From the NCBI RefSeq assembly GCF_025231485.1, contig NZ_CP104003.1:1054001-1118000 (forward strand): DNA of 64,000 nucleotides, in the 5' to 3' direction. Below the pieces are notes generated by a model. The model was not told the DNA's origin, ran no database searches, and saw nothing but the letters and a program-made list of their open reading frames with translations. The position numbers were made by a program, and so were the translations under genes. Source of the DNA: Salinirubellus salinus. GTDB taxonomy: Archaea; Halobacteriota; Halobacteria; Halobacteriales; Haloarculaceae. This document shows positions 25,729 through 33,847 of the stretch, piece by piece; positions within the stretch are counted from its first letter, which is position 1; every line of letters starts with the position of its first letter.

Positions 25729-26110
25729 GTAGCGCGTCAGCGCGACGGCGACGACGCCAGTGCCGGCGAGCGCGAGCAGGACGCCGACGCCCGCGAACAC
25801 GTCGGTACTGACGTCAGGGACGGCGACCGGCAACAGGAGGAACAGCTCGCCGAGCGGTGTCATCTGGAGACCGGCGAACGACTGACGGAGCGGGGGTCGG
25901 TCTGTCACCTCTCGACTGACGGACCTGTTGGCAAGTGCGTTTCGTCCGACGGCTCGTCCGATGACCGTCGTGCGCTGGCGAGCTCTCTGTTCTGGGGGCG
26001 CGCCCACGCAACTCGCGGGTCGCTCTGCTCCCGGCTCGCTACCCGTGGCCTCCTTGCGGTCGCCCACGCAACCCACGCCCCTTTTTACAGTCGGCGACCA
26101 GCCACCACCA
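25729..26110. other. 382-base region with one doubtful ORF and the idsA promoter
   Basis: No gene here is well supported. A minus-strand ORF from ATG 25863 (MTPLGELFLLLPVAV...) has one plausible membrane segment, VFAGVGVLLALAGTGVVAVA, but runs antisense into the TFB-like gene and becomes arginine-rich, so I leave it unannotated. The phrase CGCCCACGCAAC is repeated at 26000 and 26062. CTTTTTACAG (26081-26090) is the likely idsA TATA box, 21-30 bases before its ATG. Confidence 0.5.
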
Positions 26111-27154
26111 ATGACCGAGGACTCCCCGACCACTCTCGACGCCGCACTCCGGGCACGGCGTGAGCGGGTGAACGAGGCCATCGACGAACAGCTCCCCGTC
26201 CAGCGCCCCGAACGACTCTACGAGGCGTCGCGCTACCTGCTCGAGGCCGGCGGCAAGCGCCTGCGACCGACCATCCTCCTCCTGACCGCCGAGGCCGTCA
26301 CGGGAACTGCGCCGATGGACGCCGACTACCGCTCGTTCCCCGACGTCGACGGCACACCGGTCGACGTGCTCTCGGCCGCGGTGAGCATCGAGGTCATCCA
26401 GTCGTTCACGCTCATCCACGACGACATCATGGACGACGACGACCTGCGCCGCGGGGTCCCGGCCGTCCACCGCGAGTACGACCTCGAGACGGCTATCCTC
26501 GCCGGTGACACGCTCTACAGCAAGGCGTTCGAGTACATGCTCCAGACGGGCGCGCCCGCCGAGCGGTCGGTGCGCGCGCTCGACGAACTCGCCACGACCT
26601 GCACCCACATCTGCGAGGGGCAGGCGTTCGACGTCGACTTCGAGACCCGTGGCGACGTCGCCGTCGACGAGTACCTCGAGATGGTCGAGCTCAAGACTGC
26701 GGTGCTCTACGCCGCAGCGGCCTCCATCCCCGCCGTCCTCCTCGGTGCGGACGACGAGACGGTCGACTCGCTCCGGCGCTACGGCCGCTCCGTCGGCCAG
26801 GCGTTCCAGATACAGGACGACCTGCTCGACCTGACGACGCCCTCGGACGAACTCGGCAAGACCCGTGGTTCGGACCTCGTGGAGAACAAACAGACGCTCA
26901 TCACCCTCCACGCTCGGGAACACGGGGTCGACGTGGACTCGCTGGTCCCCACGGACGACGTCGAGGCCGTCGAGGAGTCGACCATCGAGGCCGCCGTGGC
27001 CGAACTGGAGACAGCCGGCAGCATCGACTACGCCCGCGAGGCCGCCGTGGACCTCGTCGAACAGGGGAAGGCCGAACTCCAGGTCCTCGAGTCCGGGCAT
27101 GCACGGAGCCTCCTCGAGGACATCGCGGACTACCTCGTCGAGCGCACGTACTAG
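26111..27154 (+). CDS. idsA: Prenyl diphosphate synthase (GGPP/farnesyl-type)
   Basis: A 347-residue trans-prenyltransferase. The first aspartate-rich motif is HDDIMDDDDLRRG and the second is QDDLLDL; GGKRLRP near residue 50 binds the allylic substrate. It makes the C20 or C25 chains of archaeal lipids and carotenoids from the isopentenyl diphosphate supplied by mvk and ipk at 43.7-45.4 kb. ATG 26111 (MTEDSPTTLDAALRAR) is chosen; upstream open frame is non-coding. Chain length is not clear from the residues before the first motif. Confidence 0.92.
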   Translation: MTEDSPTTLDAALRARRERVNEAIDEQLPVQRPERLYEASRYLLEAGGKRLRPTILLLTAEAVTGTAPMDADYRSFPDVDGTPVDVLSAAVSIEVIQSFTLIHDDIMDDDDLRRGVPAVHREYDLETAILAGDTLYSKAFEYMLQTGAPAERSVRALDELATTCTHICEGQAFDVDFETRGDVAVDEYLEMVELKTAVLYAAAASIPAVLLGADDETVDSLRRYGRSVGQAFQIQDDLLDLTTPSDELGKTRGSDLVENKQTLITLHAREHGVDVDSLVPTDDVEAVEESTIEAAVAELETAGSIDYAREAAVDLVEQGKAELQVLESGHARSLLEDIADYLVERTY

Positions 27155-27256
27155 TGGACACGCGTGCAGTATGCACTCGTTAAGCACGTTCTCGACTGCA
27201 TAACCGTGCGGATTACCACCTCTATACTGAAACCCGTAGCCCGGGAGGAGAGGGGT

Positions 27257-27439
27257 ATGCACGACTACGCCGAGATGCGCCGCGGCATCCACGAGTTGAT
27301 GACCGGCTTCGACCCCGTCCCCGAGGCGCGCACGACGGCGGACTTCGGCTGGAGCGAGGCCGAGCGCCTCGCCGCGGCCGAACGGCTCGGTCTCGACGAC
27401 CACCAGCGACTCGTCCACACCCCCCGACAGTCCTCCTGA
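27257..27439 (+). CDS. Small hypothetical protein
   Basis: A 60-residue protein, MHDYAEMRRGIHELMTGFDPVPEARTT..., mostly helical and acidic with no recognised domain. A good Shine-Dalgarno-like GGGAGGAG lies about 8 bases before the ATG. It sits between idsA and the DsbA-like gene on the same strand. Function unknown. Confidence 0.55.
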   Translation: MHDYAEMRRGIHELMTGFDPVPEARTTADFGWSEAERLAAAERLGLDDHQRLVHTPRQSS

Positions 27440-27502
27440 GTCGTCCCGCCTGTGGCGCACGGGAGAGGTAGACCTAACGGTCACGAGTGCGTCTTATGGG
27501 GC

Positions 27503-28138
27503 GTGAGCGAGAACGACCCCGGCGACCGTATCCGCGTCTACTCGGACTACGTCTGTCCGTTCTGTTACCTCGGTCGCGCCGCCCTCAACCAGTACCAGGA
27601 GCGCCGTGACGAGCCGCTGACCATCGACTGGCGGCCGTTCGACCTGCGGAGCCACAAGCGCCGGCCCGACGGTACCATCGACACGAGCGTCGACGACGGC
27701 AAGGACGAGGCGTACTTCGAGCAGGCCAAGGAGAACGTGCGGAAGCTTCAGGAGCGCTACGGCGTGGAGATGGAACTGGACCTCTCTCGCGACATCGACT
27801 CCTTCGACGCGCAGGTGGTCTCCTACCACGTCCGGGAACTGTACGACTACGCGACGTGGCTGGCGTTCGACGAGGCCGTGTTCGAGGCGCTGTGGACGGA
27901 CGGCCGCGACATCGGCGACGAGGCCGTCCTCGTCGAGTTGGCCGAGGCGGCTGGCGTCGACGCAGCGGAGGTCCGGTCCGCACTCGACGACGAGACGCTC
28001 GACGCGGAACTCCGCGAGCGATTCGCCGAGGCCCAGCGACAGGGCGTCAGCGGCGTCCCGACGTTCGTCTACGGCGAGCACGGCGCCCGTGGTGCGGTCC
28101 CCCCGGAACACCTCGAACGGCTGGTCGAGGGCGTCTGA
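27503..28138 (+). CDS. DsbA/FrnE-family thioredoxin-fold oxidoreductase
   Basis: A 211-residue cytosolic protein without signal peptide. Active-site VYSDYVCPFCYLGRAAL carries the CPFC redox motif of FrnE/2-hydroxychromene isomerase-like DsbA proteins, and GVSGVPTFVYGEHGARGAVPPEHL is the cis-Pro region that completes it. The start is GTG 27503 (VSENDPGDRIRVYSDY). Family members reduce or isomerise disulfides; the partner is unknown. Confidence 0.85.
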   Translation: MSENDPGDRIRVYSDYVCPFCYLGRAALNQYQERRDEPLTIDWRPFDLRSHKRRPDGTIDTSVDDGKDEAYFEQAKENVRKLQERYGVEMELDLSRDIDSFDAQVVSYHVRELYDYATWLAFDEAVFEALWTDGRDIGDEAVLVELAEAAGVDAAEVRSALDDETLDAELRERFAEAQRQGVSGVPTFVYGEHGARGAVPPEHLERLVEGV

Positions 28139-28144
28139 ACCGAC

Positions 28145-28267
28145 TCAGAGCCCCAGCGACCCCACGACGACGAACGTCACCGCGACGACGAGACCGACGA
28201 ACGCCGCCAGCAGCGCTTTCTGTAGTGTCTGTGCCGCCCGCGTGTCACCGCTCCCCAGCCCCCACAT
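28145..28267 (-). CDS. Small single-helix membrane protein
   Basis: A 40-residue protein. ATG 28267 starts MWGLGSGDTRAAQTLQKA and the rest is one hydrophobic helix (LLAAFVGLVVAVTFVVVG). It converges on the DsbA-like gene (6-base gap) and is divergent from gltX 90 bases away. Its clean start, hydrophobic stretch and fit in the gap support it as a gene; I do not recognise the family. Confidence 0.5.
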   Translation of the reverse strand: MWGLGSGDTRAAQTLQKALLAAFVGLVVAVTFVVVGSLGL

Positions 28268-28357
28268 GAGCGACACGTGTTGCCCGGACTACAAGAGTGA
28301 CCCGACTCGCGACGCCGATTCCACGGGGGTTTTGACCCGCGGCCCTGACGGGTCGGT

Positions 28358-30067
28358 ATGGACGACGCAGTACGCGAGCAGGCCGAACGGGAGGCCGAGG
28401 TGGCCGCCCTGTTCAACGCGCTCAAACACGGTTCCGACGCACAGGTCGGGGCCGTGATGGGGCCGCTGATGGGCGAGAATCCCGCGTTCCGCGAGTACGG
28501 CGACCAGATCGCGGGTGTCATCGCGCCCGTCGTGAACCGCGTGAACGAACTCGACGAGGCCGAGAAACGCGAGCGACTCGCCGAACTCGACCCCGAGGCC
28601 GTCGCAGACCTCGAGGCCGAGCCCGACGACGAGCACCCGCTCCCGGACCTCCCGAACGTCGAGGAGTACGACGAGGTCCGGATGCGCCTCGCGCCGAACC
28701 CGAACGGGCCGTGGCACCTCGGCAACGCCCGGATGCCGGCCGTCATCGGGACGTACAAACAGCGCTACGACGGCTGGATGCTCTGCCGGTTCGACGACAC
28801 CGACCCGGAGACCAAGCGCCCGGACCTCGACGCCTACGACGCCATCCTCGACGCCATCGGCTACCTCGGCTTCGAGCCCGACGAGGTGGTCCGTGCGAGC
28901 GACCGGATGGAACACTACTACGACCGCGCTCGGGAGCTGATAGACCTCGATGGGGCCTACACCTGCTCCTGCGAGGCCGAGACGTTCCGCTCGCTGAAGG
29001 CCGACGCCGAGGCCTGTCCCCACCGCGACAAGGACACCGAGACCGTCCTCGAGGAGTTCGAGGCGATGGTCGACGGCGAGTACCGTTCCGGCGAGATGGT
29101 GCTCCGGGTCCGCACCGACATCGAGCACAAGAACCCCGCGCTGCGTGACTGGGTGGCGTTCCGGATGGTCGACACGCCGCATCCGCGCGAGGCGGCCAGT
29201 GAGTACCGCGCGTGGCCGATGCTCGACTTCCAGTCCGGTATCGACGACCACGCGTTCGACGTCAGCCACATCATCCGCGGCATCGACCTGCAGGACTCGG
29301 CGAAGCGCCAGCGCTTCGTCTACGACTACTTCGGCTGGGAGTACCCCGAGGTGGTCCACTGGGGGAAGATACAGATCGACGAGTACGACGTGAAGATGTC
29401 CACCTCGACGATCAAGGAGCTCGTCGAGAGCGGCGAACTCGACGGCTGGGACGACCCGCGTGCGCCCACGCTCGCCTCCGTGAAGCGCCGCGGCATCCGC
29501 GGGCAGGCCGTCGTCGACGCCATCGTCGAACTCGGCACCTCCACGAGCGACGTGGACCTCGCGATGTCGAACGTCTACGCGCACAACCGCGAACTCGTGG
29601 ACGACGACACCGACCGCGCGTTCCTCGTCCGTGACAGCGTCTCGGTGCCCGTCTCGGGCGGTCCGGACGCCGGCCACCCGCCGGTCCACCCAGACCACGA
29701 GGACCGGGGGACCCGCGACATCCCCGTCGAGGGCGAGGTGCTCGTCGAGGAGGGCGACCTCCCGGCCGAGGGCGAGCGCATCTGGCTCAAGGGCTACGGC
29801 CCGGTCCGCTACGACGGCGAGACGTTCGAGTTCACCGACGAGAGTATCGACGTGGTCCGCGAGGAGGGCGTCGACGTGGTCCACTGGGTCGGCAGCGAGT
29901 CGGTGTCCGTCCGGATGCGGACCATCGACGGCGACGTGACCGGGCAGGCCGAACCCGGCCTCGCCGACTACGACGTCGACGAGCTGGTGCAGTTCGAGCG
30001 GGTGGGGTTCGTCCGTATCGACGCACACGACGAGGACGAGACGGTCGTCTACTACGCCCACCCGTAG
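28358..30067 (+). CDS. gltX: Glutamate-tRNA ligase (archaeal type)
   Basis: A 569-residue class I synthetase. The ATP site reads APNPNGPWHLGNAR (HLGN for HIGH) and the second signature is VKMSTSTIK (KMSTS for KMSKS). SHIIRGIDLQDSAKRQRF is the archaeal GluRS acceptor-binding region, and the C-terminal beta-barrel anticodon domain follows. An N-terminal helical extension of about 100 residues is usual for archaeal and eukaryotic GluRS. It charges tRNA-Glu and, in archaea lacking GlnRS, tRNA-Gln for GatDE. Confidence 0.94.
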   Translation: MDDAVREQAEREAEVAALFNALKHGSDAQVGAVMGPLMGENPAFREYGDQIAGVIAPVVNRVNELDEAEKRERLAELDPEAVADLEAEPDDEHPLPDLPNVEEYDEVRMRLAPNPNGPWHLGNARMPAVIGTYKQRYDGWMLCRFDDTDPETKRPDLDAYDAILDAIGYLGFEPDEVVRASDRMEHYYDRARELIDLDGAYTCSCEAETFRSLKADAEACPHRDKDTETVLEEFEAMVDGEYRSGEMVLRVRTDIEHKNPALRDWVAFRMVDTPHPREAASEYRAWPMLDFQSGIDDHAFDVSHIIRGIDLQDSAKRQRFVYDYFGWEYPEVVHWGKIQIDEYDVKMSTSTIKELVESGELDGWDDPRAPTLASVKRRGIRGQAVVDAIVELGTSTSDVDLAMSNVYAHNRELVDDDTDRAFLVRDSVSVPVSGGPDAGHPPVHPDHEDRGTRDIPVEGEVLVEEGDLPAEGERIWLKGYGPVRYDGETFEFTDESIDVVREEGVDVVHWVGSESVSVRMRTIDGDVTGQAEPGLADYDVDELVQFERVGFVRIDAHDEDETVVYYAHP

Positions 30068-30076
30068 TCGGTCGGC

Positions 30077-31036
30077 TCAGGTCCCGTCGGCGTCCTTCCC
30101 GCTGGGCGCGTAGCTCGCGTCGTCGGTCACGATGACCTTGTCGAAGGGGGTGCCGTCCTCACGCATCCAGACGCTGACCGTGTGGACGCCGGGGGAACCG
30201 ACGTCCACCTTCACGCGTTGGCCACCCGCTTCGCTGGTCCACTTCCAGCCGGAGCCACCGACCGTCATGCCGAGGCCACGGTCGCTGGCGAGGGTACCTT
30301 CGAGGCCCGCGTGGACCGAGTCGTCGTCTCCGTTCGGCCCCTGCATCCGCACCCAGATGTAGTAGGTGCCGGCCGACTCGAAGTCGACCAGATAGTCCAG
30401 CCGCGGGCCGTTCGGGTCGAGGTACCCATTGTCGTTCCCGGCTGTCGGCTCGGCGACGAGGTACGTCCCGCTGCTCGCGCCGCTCTGCCGGCTCGAGTCC
30501 GTCCCCTCCTCCCACGTGTGGGCCTCGCCACCCACCGTACGGGGTTGTTGCACCACGTCGAACGACTCCGCCTCGAACGCGACGGCACCGTCTTCCACTC
30601 GGAACACGCGTTCGCCACCCGAGAGTACGAACTCCGTGAGGACGAAGGACCGGTCCTCACCCTCGGGCGTCCAGACGACGCGGAACTCCTCGTTGCCGTC
30701 TGCGGCCGGGAACGTCACGATGTCCCCTGCTTCGACGGGACCCGATGTCGGCCACGACCCGTACGAGACGGCGCCGTCCGGGTCGACTCCGTCGATAGCG
30801 AGTCGCTCACCGTCGACGCCGTCCGAGTTCTCGACGGTGATGGTGACGCCTTCGCCCTCCTCGTACTGCTCCGAGAACGTCACCGTCGGCGCCGGCTCCC
30901 CCGTCAGGTCCGTCAGGTCGAAGGCGTACACAGCGACGATAGACCCTAGTACGACTGCTACGGCCACCATCAGTATCACCCCGATGACCGGCGACACCCC
31001 CCGTCTGTCCGCGTCAGCAGACTGCCCCGCGTTCAT
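30077..31036 (-). CDS. Pilin-type signal fused to a carbohydrate-binding-like beta domain
   Basis: A 319-residue secreted protein in three parts. Residues 1-35: class III prepilin leader with RRGVSPVIGVILMVAVAVVL, so PibD processing and pilus-like assembly are expected. Residues about 36-150: the pilin beta domain usual in these proteins. Residues about 155-319: a beta-sandwich beginning FEAESFDVVQQPR, with RLDYLVDFESAGTYYIWVRM, DDSVHAGLEG, WKWTSEAGGQ and VHTVSVWMREDGTPFDKV. That pattern recurs in bacterial secreted proteins in a CBM6/35-like or galactose-binding-like domain. ATG 31036 gives the typical short leader. Sugar binding is inferred, not shown. Confidence 0.8.
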   Translation of the reverse strand: MNAGQSADADRRGVSPVIGVILMVAVAVVLGSIVAVYAFDLTDLTGEPAPTVTFSEQYEEGEGVTITVENSDGVDGERLAIDGVDPDGAVSYGSWPTSGPVEAGDIVTFPAADGNEEFRVVWTPEGEDRSFVLTEFVLSGGERVFRVEDGAVAFEAESFDVVQQPRTVGGEAHTWEEGTDSSRQSGASSGTYLVAEPTAGNDNGYLDPNGPRLDYLVDFESAGTYYIWVRMQGPNGDDDSVHAGLEGTLASDRGLGMTVGGSGWKWTSEAGGQRVKVDVGSPGVHTVSVWMREDGTPFDKVIVTDDASYAPSGKDADGT

Positions 31037-31147
31037 GACACTCGTACGGTCGGACGGCAACCGCTGATAAAGTGCTGCTGTCTGCTTCCAGCTCCGAGGC
31101 GACTCCACCCCCTCGTGGTCGTCTCGGGGACCGACCCGTGGCACGTG

Positions 31148-31453
31148 TCACTCCTCGCCGTCCAGCCCGCCGTCCCCGTACTCCGTCAGCACTTCGGCGA
31201 TGGTCACCTCGAACCCCCCGTACCACTCCTCGTAGCGAGCCTTCGCCTCGCGGTGGACCGGGTGCTCGCGGAACCGCTGGAGTCCCTCGGCCGTCTCCCA
31301 GCGGTAGGCGACGAGCGTGCGGTCACCGCGGTGCCACACGTCACGTCCCGCGTAGGCCGGGTTCGACTCGGCGGCTTCCTGCACCCGATCGTTCAGCGCC
31401 CGCCACTCGTCGTCGACGCGCTCCTGCACGAACTCGAACGTGACGAGGTACAC
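31148..31453 (-). CDS. Antibiotic-biosynthesis-monooxygenase-like (ABM) protein
   Basis: A 101-residue dimeric alpha-beta-barrel protein: VYLVTFEFVQERVDDEWRAL, WHRGDRTLVAYRWETAEGLQRF and ARYEEWYGGFEVTIAEVL follow the ABM/YgiN layout. I place the start at GTG 31453 because a purine-rich AGGGGA stands just before it; an in-frame TTG at 31480 is possible. Family members include quinol oxidases and haem-degrading enzymes, but none of their key residues is clearly present. Confidence 0.6.
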   Translation of the reverse strand: MYLVTFEFVQERVDDEWRALNDRVQEAAESNPAYAGRDVWHRGDRTLVAYRWETAEGLQRFREHPVHREAKARYEEWYGGFEVTIAEVLTEYGDGGLDGEE

Positions 31454-31529
31454 GTCCCCTGCTGAGTCGCAGGCCGGCAAGTAGGTTCGCCTCGGACAGC
31501 ACTAAGTCACCCTCCGTCGAAGCCCGCAC

Positions 31530-32069
31530 GTGAGCGACACCGACGCGGCAGGGGAGGGGCCCGGAAGTGAGCGACCGTCCCGTTACGAGCGACTGGAGCG
31601 CATCGCCACGCCCGGCCCCCGGAACTCGCTGTGGTCGTGGACCGACCACAGGTCCGTCCCCCGCGTCGTGTTCAACTACCTGTTCGTGCTCCTCGCCCGA
31701 CTCGCGCCCTCGCTGACGGTGAAGAACTGGGCGCTCCGGCGCCTCGGTGTCACCGTCGGCGAGGGCGTCTCGTGGGGGCTCGAGGCGACCCCGGACGTGT
31801 TCTGGCCCGAGCGCGTCACCCTCGGTGCGGACTGCATCGTCGGCTACGACGCGACCCTCCTCTGTCACGAGTTCCTGCAGGACGAGTTACGACTGGGCGA
31901 CGTGCGGGTCGGCGACCGGGCGATGATCGGCGCGGGCGCCATCGTCCTCCCCGGCGTCGACATCGGCGACGACGCGCAGGTGGCGGCGAACTCGCTCGTG
32001 GCCGACGACGTGCCGCCCGGTGTGACAGTGGCTGGCGTGCCCGCCGAACCAGTCGGACGAGAGGAGTGA
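31530..32069 (+). CDS. Hexapeptide-repeat acyltransferase (left-handed beta-helix)
   Basis: A 179-residue transferase. An N-terminal hydrophobic segment VVFNYLFVLLARLAPSLTVKNW may bind membrane; then isoleucine/valine hexapeptide repeats run through VTLGADCIVGYDATLL, LRLGDVRVGDRAMIGAGAIVLPGVDIGDDAQVAANSLV and end GVTVAGVPAEPVG, the classic acyltransferase finish. Start is GTG 31530. Acyl donor and acceptor are unknown; an acetyltransferase acting on a cell-surface sugar is one possibility. Confidence 0.8.
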   Translation: MSDTDAAGEGPGSERPSRYERLERIATPGPRNSLWSWTDHRSVPRVVFNYLFVLLARLAPSLTVKNWALRRLGVTVGEGVSWGLEATPDVFWPERVTLGADCIVGYDATLLCHEFLQDELRLGDVRVGDRAMIGAGAIVLPGVDIGDDAQVAANSLVADDVPPGVTVAGVPAEPVGREE

Positions 32070-32075
32070 GGCCCG

Positions 32076-32882
32076 CTACTCGCCCCGGACCCGGACGATA
32101 CCCTGCTGGAAGACGTGCCGGTTCGGCACGACGTGTTCCTCGCCGTCGCTCTCGATGCGCGTGACGAACACGTCGATCTCCTGGACGATGCCGCGCCGAC
32201 CGTCGATTCCCACCTCGTCGCCGATGGTGTAGGGTTCGGTCAGCAGGAGGTACACCCCCGCCGCGGCCGAGGAGAGCATGTCCTTGAACGCCAGCCCGCC
32301 GAGGAAGAACACGCCGAACGAGTAGGCCGCCAGCAGGACGAGGAGGGCGGCCACCATCACGCCGAGCTGGGCGAGCGCGACGAGGAAGGCGACGTAGAAT
32401 ACGGAGTACTTCACGAGCGTCGGCACGAGCGTCACCTCGGGGAGCTTCACCGAGCGGAGCCGCTCGCTGGTCGCGAGTTCGGCCTTGTCGCCGAGGATGA
32501 GACCGACGATGACGACGAGCGCCGCGATGAACAGGTTCGGGAGGTAATCCACCAGCTGCGTGACGAACAGCTCCACGGTGAGCACACCCACCAGCCGGAG
32601 GGCGAGGACGACACCCACGGCGATGACGAACAGCCCCGAGAGCTTCGAGACGAGCCCGACAGTGGAGAAGCCGACTCGCTGGACCGTCCGCTCGAACGGC
32701 GTCCCCTCTACCACCTCCGGGACGCCGATGCGTTCCATCACCTCACGAAGCAGTCGCGTCACGCCGTAGCCGAGGAGGAGCGCTGTGACGAGCACCAGCA
32801 CGGCGAGAAACAGGTCGAACTGTTCGGTCAGCAATCGCGTCAGTGCACGGAGCACGTCGCGGACCGTCACCTGTGCCAGCAT
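32076..32882 (-). CDS. MscS-like membrane channel linked to dacZ
   Basis: A 268-residue protein with hydrophobic segments near residues 21-44, 80-100, 112-130 and 155-190, then a short MscS beta-like domain: SAAAGVYLLLTEPYTIGDEVGIDGRRGIVQEIDVFVTRI and HVVPNRHVFQQGIV. It lacks the usual C-terminal alpha/beta domain. It begins one base after the dacZ stop region, so it is co-transcribed with the cyclic di-AMP synthase, which suggests a part in osmotic control. It converges on the acyltransferase gene. Confidence 0.82.
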   Translation of the reverse strand: MLAQVTVRDVLRALTRLLTEQFDLFLAVLVLVTALLLGYGVTRLLREVMERIGVPEVVEGTPFERTVQRVGFSTVGLVSKLSGLFVIAVGVVLALRLVGVLTVELFVTQLVDYLPNLFIAALVVIVGLILGDKAELATSERLRSVKLPEVTLVPTLVKYSVFYVAFLVALAQLGVMVAALLVLLAAYSFGVFFLGGLAFKDMLSSAAAGVYLLLTEPYTIGDEVGIDGRRGIVQEIDVFVTRIESDGEEHVVPNRHVFQQGIVRVRGE

Positions 32883-32883
32883 C

Positions 32884-33693
32884 TCAGTAGTCCTCGGGGT
32901 CGAGTTCGAGTATCAGTTCGCCGCCCTGGAACGCCCGGACGAGCCCGTCGGACTCGGAAAGGACGATGGCGACGGCGTTCGTGTCACGGGTGATGGCGCC
33001 CGCGGCCATGTGCCGCGCGCCCAGCCCCTTCGGGATGTCGACGCCCTCCGCGCTCGGTTCGAGGTAGCGGTACGCGCTGACGATCTTGCCCGAGTCGCTG
33101 ATGACGAAGGCGCCGTCCAGCCGCGAGAACTCCTTCAGCATCACGTTCACGATGGGGTCGCCGACGTGGACGTGGGACTTCTCGAACGGGTTGTACGAGA
33201 GCGGCCGGGACTTGTTCATCACCTTGCCGGCGTCGCCCACGACGAACAGGGCGCCGACCTGCTTGCCCTTCTGGCCCTTCTTCCCGAGTTCGATGGTGAC
33301 CTCCAGCACGTCCCGGATGACGCCGGGTTCCGCACGGGAGTTGACGAACAGGTCGTAGACGCCGGAGCGCTCGAAGCCCGACGTCCGGACGCGGGTGACG
33401 GTGTCGATGTCGTCGCCGAACAGTTTGGCCGCGCAGGCCAGCTGCTGGTCGTCGTCGACGAACTCCCGCTGGATGGCGCCCTCGATGCCGAAACGGATGC
33501 GCTCGCGGAGGTCCGGGAAATCGACCGGGAGTTCCACGAACCGCTCGGCGTCGACGGTGTTCTCGGGCGCGACCACCACGACCGGTAGTTCCGCCTCGGC
33601 GAACCGGTCGTAGGTCGACCCGCTCGGCGAGAACAACAGGAGGGCGTCGACACCCTCGACGACTGACCCGAGCAGGTCGTGCAACTCGCTCAT
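32884..33693 (-). CDS. dacZ: Diadenylate cyclase DacZ
   Basis: A 269-residue archaeal diadenylate cyclase. The DisA_N catalytic motifs are present as RLDGAFVISDSGKI (DGA) and GLGARHMAAGAIT (RHxAA form). The N-terminal 100 residues are a pyruvate-kinase-C-like alpha/beta domain. It makes cyclic di-AMP, essential and tightly controlled in Haloferax. ATG 33693 (MSELHDLLGSVV). The immediate downstream neighbour is an MscS-like channel. Confidence 0.93.
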   Translation of the reverse strand: MSELHDLLGSVVEGVDALLLFSPSGSTYDRFAEAELPVVVVAPENTVDAERFVELPVDFPDLRERIRFGIEGAIQREFVDDDQQLACAAKLFGDDIDTVTRVRTSGFERSGVYDLFVNSRAEPGVIRDVLEVTIELGKKGQKGKQVGALFVVGDAGKVMNKSRPLSYNPFEKSHVHVGDPIVNVMLKEFSRLDGAFVISDSGKIVSAYRYLEPSAEGVDIPKGLGARHMAAGAITRDTNAVAIVLSESDGLVRAFQGGELILELDPEDY

Positions 33694-33712
33694 TACTATC
33701 TCCACTCCACCG

Positions 33713-33722
33713 ACAATAAAGA
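33713..33722 (-). promoter_or_regulatory. Promoter (TATA box) of dacZ
   Basis: Minus-strand CTCTTTATTGT lies 20-29 bases before the dacZ ATG, implying a leaderless transcript. GTTAAGC at 33821-33827 is a matching box for the divergent hydrolase gene at 33848. Confidence 0.55.
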
Positions 33723-33847
33723 GAGTTGTGGGCCGTCTTGCGCGTGTCCTCCGACTGTCAGCCCTCGGAGTGACGGGCGCGCGCACTCCCGCGCCGCCGT
33801 CCACGTCCGGCACTACAGTTAAGCCCCCACGCTCGAAGGCGAGAGAC

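Noticed and set aside
25513-25863. Minus-strand membrane-like ORF (MTPLGELFLLLPVAV...)
   Set aside because: Only its first 45 residues look real, and the rest is antisense to the TFB-like gene; not enough to annotate.
26039-27484. A 481-codon frame antisense to idsA
   Set aside because: Same antisense pattern; idsA has both aspartate-rich motifs.
28289-30061. A 590-codon frame antisense to gltX
   Set aside because: Composition (Val/Asp/Arg/His-rich, no domain) is that of an antisense frame; gltX has clear catalytic motifs on the other strand.
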